Origin: Bin52 sp965213935
GTDB taxonomy: Bacteria; Pseudomonadota; Alphaproteobacteria; Thalassobaculales; Thalassobaculaceae
Direction: 5' to 3'
Length of the DNA stretch: 64,000 nt
Assembly (NCBI GenBank): GCA_965213935.1
Contig: CBDCAO010000012.1
Span: forward strand, 434,001 to 498,000
Positions 53,102-62,008 of the stretch are shown piece by piece. Position numbers and translations under genes: made by a program. The notes below the pieces were generated by a model. That model worked only from the letters and a program-made list of their open reading frames with translations. It was not told where the DNA came from and searched no databases. Within the stretch, counting starts at the first letter, position 1; each line of letters starts with the position of its first letter.

Positions 53102-54355
53102 ATGATGGCACACGAACTGACCACGGCTGACGGCGTTCCGCTCCGGATCAGCCTGGAGCGCGCACTGCTTCGCAGCCGCATTCGCGCCGCATTGCTGGTC
53201 GTGCCACTCATGGCATTCCTTCTGTTCGCATTCATCCTGCCCATCTTCGACATGCTCTACAGGAGCGTCGAGAACACCATTGTCGCCCAGGTCCTGCCGG
53301 AAACCGTGGTTGTCCTGCGGGACTGGGACGAGACCGGCGACGCCCTGCCCGACGAGACCGTGTTCGAGACTGCGGTCGCCGATATTCAGGCCGCGTTCAA
53401 GGCAAAGACGCTCGGCCGGCTGGCCCGGCGGCTGAACTACGAGAAACCCGGCATGGCCAGCCTGCTGCGCAAGTCGGGCCGGCGCTCTCTCAGGATCACC
53501 GAGGCGCCATGGGCGGAACAGCTGATCAAGATCGACCGCAAATGGGGCGACATCAACACATGGCGCCTGATCAAGCGTGAATCGGACCACGTGACCGAAA
53601 GCTACTTCCTGGCCGCAGTGGACATGCGGCTCGACGACCTGGGAGCGGTCAGCTGGCAGCCGGAAAACCGGCAGATCTACCTGCAGCTGTTCTGGAAGAC
53701 AGTGTGGATGAGCGGGCTCATCACGATCCTGTGCCTGCTGCTTGGCTATCCGGTTGCGTTCCTGCTGGCCACCCTGCCGCTGCGCACCAGCAACCTGCTG
53801 ATGGTGCTGGTCCTGCTGCCGTTCTGGACGTCGCTGCTGGTGCGCACGACATCGTGGATCGCCCTGCTTCAGCACGAAGGCGTGCTTAACGACCTGATGG
53901 TGGTCGTCGGCCTGATTTCCGACGATGGGCGACTGCAGATGATCCACAACAAGATCGGCACCTTCGTGGCGATGACCCACATCCTGCTGCCGTTCATGAT
54001 CCTGCCGCTCTACTCGGTCATGAAGACCATCCCGCCGTCATACATGCGGGCGGCCCGTTCGCTCGGCGCCACCCCGTTTACGGCGTTTGTCCGCGTCTAC
54101 CTGCCGAACACGGTGTCCGGCATCGGCGCGGGCAGCATTCTCGTCTTCATCCTGTCGATCGGCTACTACATCACTCCGGCGCTGGTGGGAGGGCGGACAG
54201 GCACCTTCATCTCCAACTTCATCGCCTCGCATGTCAGCGAGACCCTCAACTGGGGCCTGGCTGCCGCGCTCGGCGTCATCCTGCTTGCGCTCGTGCTGGC
54301 GCTCTACCTGCTCTACGACCGTATCGTGGGCATCGACAACATGAAGCTCGGCTAG
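53102..54355 (+). CDS. ABC transporter permease (PotB-like) with large periplasmic insert
   Basis: A 417-residue inner-membrane permease, about 120 residues longer than standard PotB. After the first helix (ALLVVPLMAFLLFAFILPIF) a soluble segment of about 130 residues (residues 60-190) is inserted, rich in charged helices (AFKAKTLGRLARRLNYEKPG). Five more helices follow. The cytoplasmic EAA-type loop is MRAARSLGATPFTAFVRVYL. The insert is characteristic of one alphaproteobacterial PotB subgroup. It is separated by 11 bases from the second permease gene. Confidence 0.88.
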   Translation: MMAHELTTADGVPLRISLERALLRSRIRAALLVVPLMAFLLFAFILPIFDMLYRSVENTIVAQVLPETVVVLRDWDETGDALPDETVFETAVADIQAAFKAKTLGRLARRLNYEKPGMASLLRKSGRRSLRITEAPWAEQLIKIDRKWGDINTWRLIKRESDHVTESYFLAAVDMRLDDLGAVSWQPENRQIYLQLFWKTVWMSGLITILCLLLGYPVAFLLATLPLRTSNLLMVLVLLPFWTSLLVRTTSWIALLQHEGVLNDLMVVVGLISDDGRLQMIHNKIGTFVAMTHILLPFMILPLYSVMKTIPPSYMRAARSLGATPFTAFVRVYLPNTVSGIGAGSILVFILSIGYYITPALVGGRTGTFISNFIASHVSETLNWGLAAALGVILLALVLALYLLYDRIVGIDNMKLG

Positions 54356-54366
54356 AGGGCGCGACC

Positions 54367-55218
54367 ATGGCCCTGCCAGTCCACGCATCCTCCGGCGAAC
54401 GCGCCTGGTATTATTCGTTTCGGGTCCTCTGTGCGGCGATCTTCGTCTTTCTGATCGGACCGATCTTCGTGATCGTGCCGCTGAGCTTCAACGAGCTGCC
54501 GTATTTCACCTTCACACCGGAGATGCTGTCTTTCGATCCCGACGGGTACAGCATCAAGTGGTACGAGGAGTTCTTCACCGAGCAGTCGTGGCAGGACGCG
54601 GTCGCAAACAGCTTCTTCATCGCGGTCTTCGCGACCCTGGTCTCCACCATGCTCGGAACCCTGGCCGCTCTCGGCCTCAGCCAGCCGTACATGCCGTTCC
54701 GCACCACGATCATGGCGGTCCTGATTTCGCCGATGATCGTGCCGCTGATCATATCCGCGGCGGGCATGTACTTCTTCTACACGCGGATGGGGATATCCTC
54801 GACGCATATCGGGGTGATCGTCGCCCACGCGGCGCTGGGCACTCCGTTCGTGGTCATTACCGTCACCGCGACCCTGGTCGGGTTTGACCGATCGCTGATC
54901 CGGGCCGCCGCCAGCCTCGGGGCCGGACCGACCCGCATCTTCTTCAAGATCATCGTGCCGCTGATCCTGCCCGGAGTGATTTCCGGCGCACTGTTTGCCT
55001 TCATCACGTCATTCGACGAGGTCGTGGTGGTCCTGTTCGTGGGGTCGGTGGAGCAAAGGACCATCCCGTGGAAGATGTTCTCCGGAATCCGCGAGGAAAT
55101 CCGGCCCACCATCCTCGCGGTGGCAACGATCCTGGTCTGCATCTCGATCGCGCTGCTGACCACGGTCGAGCTTCTCCGGCGGCGCAGCGAACGGCTGCGC
55201 GGCATGTCGCCGGGCTGA
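54367..55218 (+). CDS. ABC transporter permease (PotC-like)
   Basis: A 283-residue permease with six transmembrane helices. It has the PotC start VLCAAIFVFLIGPIFVIVPL and SFNELPYFTFTPEMLSF, and the EAA loop LIRAAASLGAGPTRIFFKII that contacts the ATPase. VWWADH-type ligand proteins deliver to this complex. It is the last transport gene, 18 bases before the regulator. Confidence 0.9.
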   Translation: MALPVHASSGERAWYYSFRVLCAAIFVFLIGPIFVIVPLSFNELPYFTFTPEMLSFDPDGYSIKWYEEFFTEQSWQDAVANSFFIAVFATLVSTMLGTLAALGLSQPYMPFRTTIMAVLISPMIVPLIISAAGMYFFYTRMGISSTHIGVIVAHAALGTPFVVITVTATLVGFDRSLIRAAASLGAGPTRIFFKIIVPLILPGVISGALFAFITSFDEVVVVLFVGSVEQRTIPWKMFSGIREEIRPTILAVATILVCISIALLTTVELLRRRSERLRGMSPG

Positions 55219-55236
55219 CACCGTCCGGCACGGACC

Positions 55237-55776
55237 ATGATCCAGGACAGCTCGCTCGTACCCAGGGATGCGATCCGCATGGCGGCGCTCGGCGCCCTGC
55301 TCCAGGGGGATCGACCCTACAGTGAAATTGCCCGCGAGGTCCGGCAGTTCACCGCACGCATCGTCGGACCCTCGCTCGAGCTGCTCGGCAGTTCGATCGA
55401 GTTGCTCCGCCTCGAGGGCCTGCTCGAGGCAACCAGCCGCCAGCAGGCGGACGAACCGATCCTGAGGCTGACGGAGACCGGGCTTGCCGCACTGCGCGAG
55501 TACCTGCGCGCGGACATCAATCCCGACGCATCCGCGCACCACAGGTTGCTGATTGCGCTGAAGCTGCGGTTCATCGGCATACTCGATATTAGCGAACAAG
55601 TCGCGCAGCTGCGCGCGCTCGAGCGGATCAACGAGGCCGATGCGGTGCGTCTCGACGACCTGCTCGAGCGGACCGAGTGGCACGGAGGACTGCTTCGCGA
55701 CTGGCTGGTGTCGGAACGCGCCGCGGCCGAACAGCGTGCGCAGTGGTACCGCGAGCTGATCGCGCAGCGGTCCTGA
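55237..55776 (+). CDS. PadR-like winged-helix regulator
   Basis: A 179-residue protein with an N-terminal winged helix (about residues 10-85; RLEGLLEATSRQQADEPILR then LTETGLAALREYL) and a C-terminal helical part (LLIALKLRFIGILDISEQVA, LRALERINEADAVRLDDLLE) like the dimerisation domain of PadR proteins. As the last gene of the ABC operon it probably controls the operon or the divergent dehydrogenase. Family assignment is moderate; no ligand is known. Confidence 0.6.
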   Translation: MIQDSSLVPRDAIRMAALGALLQGDRPYSEIAREVRQFTARIVGPSLELLGSSIELLRLEGLLEATSRQQADEPILRLTETGLAALREYLRADINPDASAHHRLLIALKLRFIGILDISEQVAQLRALERINEADAVRLDDLLERTEWHGGLLRDWLVSERAAAEQRAQWYRELIAQRS

Positions 55777-55978
55777 CCCCACCGGCCGGCGGCGGGAACC
55801 GGGACGTCAGCCGACCCGCCTCCCGGTCCGTGCCCGCATCGGCATGGCAGTCCCTGACCGCCAGCACCCCGTCGGGCAACCGCCGGCGTGACCTTGACGC
55901 CTTTCCGGACCCGACATACCTTCCCGTGTGGCGCTGCCGGAAAGTCGATCCGGGAACGCGCAAGATCGGCCACCGGTC

Positions 55979-57547
55979 ATGTACGACGCAACCTGGCTGC
56001 TTCGTCTCTACGCCCGAAGACGTCTCGTGCATCTCGCACGGATGGACCCGGTTGATGCCCAGCGCGCCGTCCTGTCTTCCCTGATCACACGCGCCCGCGG
56101 CACGAAGTTCGGGCGGGACCACGGGTTCTCTCTCGGCTGGTCACTGGAGGAGTTCCGTTCACGGGTTCCGCTCCGGGACTACGACGCGTACTGGCAGGCC
56201 TATTGGCGCGAGCCCTTCCCTGGCCTCATCGACTGTACCTGGCCCGGCTCCATTCCGTGGTTCGCCGTGTCGTCGGGAACGGCGACGGGCACCACCAAGT
56301 ACATTCCCGTAAGCAGGGAGATGCGTCGCTCGAACGTCCGCGCGGGCGCCGACCTGCTGACCTTCCATCTCGCCAGCCGGCCGCAGAGCCGGCTGCTCGC
56401 CGGGCGCGTCTTCATGCTCGGCGGCTCGACCGGGCTTGTCCGCCATGCGCCCGGCGTTCACAGCGGCGACCTCAGCGGCATCGCCGCGGCGACCATGCCG
56501 GCCTGGGCAAGACTGCGCTACTTCCCGCCCCGCGATCTCGAGGGCATCGCGGACTGGGAGCAGAAGATCGATCGCTTTGCCCAGCACTCGCTGGACGCGG
56601 ACATCCGGGCCGTTGCCGGCACACCGAGCTGGCTGCTGATCTTCTTCGAGCGCCTGGCCAAGGTTGCCGGAGCCGCAGGCGGCGGACGGACGAGCCGGAT
56701 CGCCGACATCTATCCCAACCTCGAACTGCTGGCGCACGGCGGCGTTGCCTGGGCGCCCTATCGCGACCGCTTCAACGAACTGCTCGAAGGCAGCCGGGCG
56801 GAAACGCGCGAAGTCTACGCGGCGAGCGAGGGGTTCTTCGCCATTGCCGACGGCCCGGATGGCGACGGGCTCAGGTTGTTGCTCGATACCGGGATCTTCT
56901 ACGAGTTCGTCCCCCTCGATCAGCTCGACAGCGCGAACCCGGACTGTCGCTGGGTCGGCGATGTCGAGCCGGGGGTCAACTACGCCCTGGCGGTGTCCAC
57001 CTGCGCCGGACTCTGGCGCTACCTTGTCGGCGATACCGTGACCGTGGTCGACCGCTCGCCCCCGCGCGTCCTTGTGACCGGAAGGACGAGCTACATGCTT
57101 TCTGCCTTCGGCGAGCACGTGATCGGCATCGAAGTCGAGCGGGCGGTGACCGAGGCCGCCCGGGAGATCAACGCGACAGTGACCGACTTCGCGGCGGGAA
57201 GCGTGTTTCCGGAGAAGACCGGCACGCGCGGCGGGCACCTCTACATCGTCGAGTTCGGGCCGCAGGGTACCGGGGAAGGGCTGGATGCGGAGCAGCGCGT
57301 GCGCTTCGCCCGGCGGCTGGATGCGGCCCTGTGCGGCCTCAACGACGACTACGCGGCCCACCGGGCGGACGGATACGGACTGGACGCCGCCCGGGTGGAC
57401 ATTCTCGCCCCGGGCGGTTTTGCCGCCTGGATGAAGAGCCGCGGCAAACTGGGCGGACAGAACAAGGTGCCCCGCATCATCAACGACCCGGAGCTCCTGT
57501 CCGAATTGCGGGCCTTTGCCGATGCGTACAACCTGTCGAAGGACTGA
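55979..57547 (+). CDS. GH3-family acyl-adenylate/amidosynthetase-like protein
   Basis: A 522-residue protein of the GH3 family, known from plants where it conjugates auxin or jasmonate to amino acids through acyl-adenylates. The ATP-binding motif is FAVSSGTATGTTKYIPVSRE, with VYAASEGFFAIADG, AGLWRYLVGDTVTVVDRSPP and the C-terminal GKLGGQNKVPRIINDPEL. ATG 55979 (MYDATWLLRLYARR) is the natural start; an earlier GTG at 55928 is possible. Bacterial GH3 proteins are of unknown substrate. Confidence 0.88.
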   Translation: MYDATWLLRLYARRRLVHLARMDPVDAQRAVLSSLITRARGTKFGRDHGFSLGWSLEEFRSRVPLRDYDAYWQAYWREPFPGLIDCTWPGSIPWFAVSSGTATGTTKYIPVSREMRRSNVRAGADLLTFHLASRPQSRLLAGRVFMLGGSTGLVRHAPGVHSGDLSGIAAATMPAWARLRYFPPRDLEGIADWEQKIDRFAQHSLDADIRAVAGTPSWLLIFFERLAKVAGAAGGGRTSRIADIYPNLELLAHGGVAWAPYRDRFNELLEGSRAETREVYAASEGFFAIADGPDGDGLRLLLDTGIFYEFVPLDQLDSANPDCRWVGDVEPGVNYALAVSTCAGLWRYLVGDTVTVVDRSPPRVLVTGRTSYMLSAFGEHVIGIEVERAVTEAAREINATVTDFAAGSVFPEKTGTRGGHLYIVEFGPQGTGEGLDAEQRVRFARRLDAALCGLNDDYAAHRADGYGLDAARVDILAPGGFAAWMKSRGKLGGQNKVPRIINDPELLSELRAFADAYNLSKD

Positions 57548-57962
57548 TGCACGTGCAGGGACTTGCGCGGTCCGGCCACACACGGTTTCGACCACGAGCC
57601 GCGGACCGCGGCATCGTCGACAGGACCAGTCCCGCCCGCCGCGCGGTGCCGGCCCGACCCGCATCCTGCCTGCACCCGGTGTGGCGCGGGAGAGCTGGCC
57701 ACACGGGCGGATTGCCATGAACCGGTCGGAAGCGCAGAAAACCATTGGCGGACTTTCCGAAAGGTCGACGCCGTGGGACCTTCAGCCTGACAGGTGAGCG
57801 ATGATACCCATGTCCCCGCGGCAAGCCGGCTGCCGCCGTTCCAAGGTGGCGCCGCCGGGGCCGAAGGCCCGCCCCCGGCCGATCGCTTCAACCGGGCGAT
57901 CGGGTTCGGGCCCAAATGCCCGCTCCTCCGGATGGAGGTCCGCGTTCCCCGGGAAGGCCGGG
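57548..57962. other. Intergenic stretch before the lipoprotein acylase
   Basis: About 415 bases. Open frames here are compositional. The frame of the acylase continues upstream to 57801, but the lipoprotein signal at 57963 shows the real start. Confidence 0.5.
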
Positions 57963-60284
57963 ATGCGGCGGCTGTGTCACGGACTCCGGACGGCGTTCGC
58001 GCTCACCCTGACACTCCCCCTTGTCGCGGCCTGCAGCGGGCTCATTCCGCCATCGCCGGGCAGTATTCGTGCCGCGGATCGACTGGAGGCGTTCAACCGC
58101 CTGCCCGCACCGCCTTTCGAACGCCCGGTCGAGATCCGGTGGAACCTCCACCTGGTGCCGTACATCATTGCCGAAACCGACCGCGACGGAGCCCTTGCGC
58201 TGGGACTGGTGCACGCGCACCTCAGGCTCGGTCAGATGGAGGTGCTCAAGCGCATCGCCCGGGGCCGCATCTCCGAGATGGTCGGTCCGTTCACAACGGA
58301 GTTCGACGCGGCAATCCGGGCGATCGGATTTGCCAGGGCAGCGCCGGAGATCCTGCGCAGGATGCCGCCCGAAACCCGTGCCTGGCTCGACGCCTATGTC
58401 GCCGGGATCAACTTCTACAAGTCGGCAACCGACGCGAGGCCGCCGGAGTTCTCGGCACTTGGCATTGACGAGGAGCCCTGGACAGCCGAGGACACCCTGG
58501 CACTGGGCCGGCTGGGCGGCATGGACTTCACCTGGATTGTCCTGCCGGAACTGCTGAAGCTTCGCGCCACGCCACAGTGGCAGGCCGTCTGGGAGCAGCT
58601 CGCCAGGCCGGGTGGAGAGGCCCGGTTGCCTGCCTCCGGTGCGAGGGCACCGGCGCGCGGCCGGGCGAGCATGCTGACGGCGCTGTTCCGGCGCACGGCC
58701 AGGCTCGGCAGCAATTCGATCGCCGTCGCGCCGTCGCGCAGCGCGAGCGGTGGCGCACTGATTGCCAACGATCCGCATCTCGGGCTGCACCTGCCGAACA
58801 CCTGGCTGATGGCCGGGCTCCACACACCGTCCTACAGGGCCGTGGGAATGATGGCGCCCGGGCTGCCGGTGTTTGCATTCGGACGCACGCCGTGCCTGGC
58901 CTGGGGAGGCACGAACCTGCATGGCTGGAACACGGACCTGGTGGACCTGGCCGACCACCCCGACCCGCTGTCGGAAGAAGTCCACGACATCGGTGTGCGG
59001 TTCTGGTTCGATACGCGGGCCAGGATCCGCCAATCCGACCTCGGGCCCGTGATCAGCGACGCGGCACTGCTGGAATTCCCTCCCGGCCGGACCTACACGG
59101 CCCGCTGGATCGGTCACCTGCCCAGTGACGAGATCACGGCGCTGCTCGACCTGCTCAGGGCGCCGAATGGCCGTGATCTGTCCAGGACCCTGCGGTCCTT
59201 TGCCGTACCGGCACAGAACATCGTCTACGCCGATTGCGAAGGGAACATCGGCCACCTGGTTGCGACGTGGCTGCCTGACCGCCCTGTCGCGTTTCCCCCC
59301 GACATCTTCGTCGACGCCGCGACATCCCGGCGCCACTGGGAGCGCATCCTGACCTCCGGCGAACTGCCGTCGATCGAGAACCCCGAGACCGGCTACGTCG
59401 TTTCGGCCAACGACCGCGCGTTCGAGGTGCCGCCAACCCGCATTGGCCTTTCGTTTTCTCCCGGACAACGTGCCGAGAGACTGGCGCACCTGGTGGAAGC
59501 ACTCGACCCGGTCGACCTGTCGGACCTGACCACGATGCAGCGGGACGTCTACAGCGCGGCAGCACACGAGCTCGCCCGGCTCATCCTGGCGTCGGCGCCG
59601 ACGGGCGGGGTCCTCATTCCCGATCTCGCCAGGTGGCAGGGCACCTATGAAGCCGGATCGAGAGGGGCGCTGGTCTACGAGGCGGTGCTCACGCATCTCG
59701 CACCGGACGCGTTCGGGGCGGCCGGTCGCAGCGCCGAACTCGCGTTCTGGCTAAAGACCGGGTTCCTGGACATCAAGGCCGCGGAGGTTCTCCGGTCGCT
59801 CGGCGAGGCACGGCGTCGGGAGCTGGTTGCGGCAGCGCTTGCCGCCGCGGCCCGGGAAATCAGTGCGCACGAAGTGTGGGGGGATCGCCACCGACTGGCG
59901 AACCGGCATTACCTTGGACTGATCCCGGTCCTTGGCGCGGGATACCGCATTGGCGACCTTCCCGGACGAGGTGGCCGAGAGACGGTCCTGAAGTCAGGCG
60001 CTGAGCTCGAGATCGATCAGCACTCGCCGAGTTTCGGTTCCCATGCGCGCCACGTCTCCGACCTCGGCGATCCGGATGCCAACTTCTTCATTCTGCTTGG
60101 CGGACAGGACGGCTGGTTCGGAAGCGGTGCCTTTGACGACCAGATCCCTCTGTGGACCGCCGGCAAGAGCATCCAGCTCCCCCTGTCGCTCGACACGGTC
60201 CGAAAGCAGTTCCCGATCACCAGCAGTGGAGCGAACGCCACCTCCCGACGGCATCGCGATCCCGCCGGGGCCGTACGGCAGTAG
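57963..60284 (+). CDS. Penicillin-acylase-family lipoprotein (Ntn hydrolase)
   Basis: A 773-residue amidase precursor. ATG 57963 opens a lipoprotein signal ending in the lipobox LVAAC (MRRLCHGLRTAFALTLTLPL before it), so the protein should be anchored to the outer or inner membrane. The autoprocessing Ser starts the beta chain in RLGSNSIAVAPS, followed by ALIANDPHLGLHLPNTWLMA. HAHLRLGQMEVLKRIARGRI in the alpha chain is typical of the family. It is a second, distant relative of the acylase at 4630-6801. Substrate unknown. Confidence 0.85.
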   Translation: MRRLCHGLRTAFALTLTLPLVAACSGLIPPSPGSIRAADRLEAFNRLPAPPFERPVEIRWNLHLVPYIIAETDRDGALALGLVHAHLRLGQMEVLKRIARGRISEMVGPFTTEFDAAIRAIGFARAAPEILRRMPPETRAWLDAYVAGINFYKSATDARPPEFSALGIDEEPWTAEDTLALGRLGGMDFTWIVLPELLKLRATPQWQAVWEQLARPGGEARLPASGARAPARGRASMLTALFRRTARLGSNSIAVAPSRSASGGALIANDPHLGLHLPNTWLMAGLHTPSYRAVGMMAPGLPVFAFGRTPCLAWGGTNLHGWNTDLVDLADHPDPLSEEVHDIGVRFWFDTRARIRQSDLGPVISDAALLEFPPGRTYTARWIGHLPSDEITALLDLLRAPNGRDLSRTLRSFAVPAQNIVYADCEGNIGHLVATWLPDRPVAFPPDIFVDAATSRRHWERILTSGELPSIENPETGYVVSANDRAFEVPPTRIGLSFSPGQRAERLAHLVEALDPVDLSDLTTMQRDVYSAAAHELARLILASAPTGGVLIPDLARWQGTYEAGSRGALVYEAVLTHLAPDAFGAAGRSAELAFWLKTGFLDIKAAEVLRSLGEARRRELVAAALAAAAREISAHEVWGDRHRLANRHYLGLIPVLGAGYRIGDLPGRGGRETVLKSGAELEIDQHSPSFGSHARHVSDLGDPDANFFILLGGQDGWFGSGAFDDQIPLWTAGKSIQLPLSLDTVRKQFPITSSGANATSRRHRDPAGAVRQ

Positions 60285-60397
60285 CCAGCCAGCGTGGCGC
60301 ACTGCGGGCCGGGACGTGGTTTCCTTCCGATCGGAGAAACCGTGCAAGAGGGACATTCACCGTGCTCCCCTGTCGAATGGGTGCTTTCCTGCGGGAC

Positions 60398-60734
60398 CAA
60401 CCCGCCTGTCCCGTCCCAATCGAGCGTTGCATTCACCGCGCCCTCATGCGCACGCGACACCGTCCCGGTCCCAGAGCAGGCCTTCCAGGAAGACCGATTT
60501 CGGCGCAGAGAAGGTGATGTCGTGGCCGGGCTCATGCTCCGTCTCGCCCTCGCCCGTACGCCGTCCGAGGCGGAGGTCCGTCTTCTGGACCTTCCCTTCC
60601 AGGACCTCGCGGAACCGCCTCGCGTCGACACGGCCCTTCAGGCCCAGCGCCGCCGCGCGGCCGAGCAGGCTGCGCGCCGGCCGAGGCCGGCAGGAACAGC
60701 GGCCTGGCACCCGGCTCGGTCTCACGGTCATCAT
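60398..60734 (-). pseudogene. MobF/TraA-type conjugative relaxase remnant
   Basis: The minus strand starts MMTVRP, the usual MobF start, then loses the region that should hold the catalytic tyrosines and resumes at AAALGLKGRVDARRFREVLE. GRRTGEGETEHEPGHDITFS then APKSVFLEGLL is the conserved relaxase core. Near 60455 the frame shifts and AHEGAVNATLDW continues in another frame to about 60398. The HxDxxHxH metal-binding part is not found. A decayed plasmid or integrative conjugative element is implied. Confidence 0.75.
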
Positions 60735-61213
60735 CCGTTGGCGCTGCCGCTCGAAGACTCCATGACCATGGGCTTGGAAAGCTTCCGCGCAAGCCGCGAA
60801 CGAGACTGTTTCACGGTAAACTCCGATCGCACGCTCGGTCTCATCCGGTTCGAAAGCCTGCTTGTCCAGAATCCGGACAAAACGCAGGACTGCATGGCCG
60901 AGCGGTTCCGTAACGAGGCCGGGAGTGCCAGGCAGTGCTGGAGCGGACCGCCACCACCATCTTGGAACGCCACCGCCTCTCGAAGGGCTTCCGCTGGGTC
61001 GCGGCAGTCGCAATCCTGACCAGTGCCTAGCTGTCACCGCCGCAGGCATCCAGATGCGATGGGAGTTCGGCGTTTCGCCGCCGAAGACGAAAAATGGAAC
61101 ACGGCGAAGGCAGCTTCGGCTCGACGGGGGCGTAGCGCAAGCCTGTTCTTGACCCTCGACGGATGGAAAGTCATGTTACTCAAGAGAGGGGAACTCTTCG
61201 GAAGGTTTTCACA
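60735..61213. other. Upstream region of the right-hand operon
   Basis: No gene is recognised in 479 bases; frames on both strands lack known motifs. The last 70 bases hold a promoter candidate and an AAGAG/CTCTT inverted repeat near 61182-61199. Confidence 0.45.
61149..61177 (+). promoter_or_regulatory. Weak sigma-70-like promoter candidate for the BREX-like operon
   Basis: TTGACC at 61149-61154 and CATGTT at 61172-61177 are 17 bases apart. The -35 is good, the -10 poor. If used, transcription would start after 61180 and favour the ATG at 61214 over the one at 61163. Confidence 0.3.
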
Positions 61214-62008
61214 ATGGCCGGGTTCGAGCAGGCGTTCGATGATGTGGAACAGGCTGCCGAGGCGGCGCGGAAAGCGGCGGTGCAATTGGCGTCCACTGCA
61301 AACGCGCTGAAGAAGGCTGCACAGGCGGGCAATGTCGCAGCCATCCGGCGCGGGCCGGACAGACTCGGCGAGGCGATGGAGGAGGCGCGGCGGGAGGTCG
61401 AGCGTGCCGCCGCCAGTTGGCCTTTCTCCGAAAGTGAAGAAGCCGACTATTTGAAGGATGGATACGCGGCAGAATTGCAGGCCGTGTCAGCGGAGAAAGG
61501 CCTGAGCCTGTATGAACGCGACGGCCAACTGATATCTCCACCGTCTATCCTGAGAATTCTCCCCGACAGGCGCTCCGTTATGCTGGACCGGAAGAGCCGG
61601 TCGACGATCAGACCGTCATGGCTCGCGGAACTCCTGCTTCGCAGCAAGGGCAAGTCCAGCGGCTTCACGCCGACGCAATTCCTGGAGGCGCTCTATGCGG
61701 TTTATGCCGACATCACCGGCCCATCAGCGCTGATGTCGAAACAGGGCGGTGGCGTCGTGCCGCTGGCCCGTATCTACCGGCTGATGACTGCCTTGCCGGG
61801 TATCGGCCGCAATTACGATCCGATGGATTTCGGCAGGGACCTGTACGTTCTGGATTCAAAAGGACCGCACCGGACCAGGAAGGGGGCGGAAGTATCCTTT
61901 TCGTCGTCCGGGGGCAAATATCGCCCTCGTGACCTTTTCTATTTCGTCGATTCCTACGGCGTCAGCATGGACTATTACGGCATTCGCTTCCGGGAAAATG
62001 CGCAATGA
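61214..62008 (+). CDS. Unknown protein, first gene of the BREX-like ATPase operon
   Basis: A 264-residue protein starting at ATG 61214, which has a perfect-looking GGAAGG eight bases upstream; an ATG at 61163 would add 17 residues. Residues 1-70 are Ala/Glu/Arg-rich helix, likely coiled coil (EEARREVERAAASW). The rest is a mixed domain with FTPTQFLEALYAVYADITGP, VPLARIYRLMTALPGIGRNY, FGRDLYVLDSKGPHRTRKGA and a C-terminal PRDLFYFVDSYGVSMDYYGI. I recall homologues beside DUF2791-type ATPases but no known function. It overlaps the next gene by four bases (ATGA). Confidence 0.75.
   Translation: MAGFEQAFDDVEQAAEAARKAAVQLASTANALKKAAQAGNVAAIRRGPDRLGEAMEEARREVERAAASWPFSESEEADYLKDGYAAELQAVSAEKGLSLYERDGQLISPPSILRILPDRRSVMLDRKSRSTIRPSWLAELLLRSKGKSSGFTPTQFLEALYAVYADITGPSALMSKQGGGVVPLARIYRLMTALPGIGRNYDPMDFGRDLYVLDSKGPHRTRKGAEVSFSSSGGKYRPRDLFYFVDSYGVSMDYYGIRFRENAQ

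Noticed and set aside
60444..61049. Treating the 201-codon minus-strand frame as an intact relaxase gene
   Set aside because: Only residues after the MMTVRP are relaxase-like, the catalytic region is deleted and the frame shifts near 60455.
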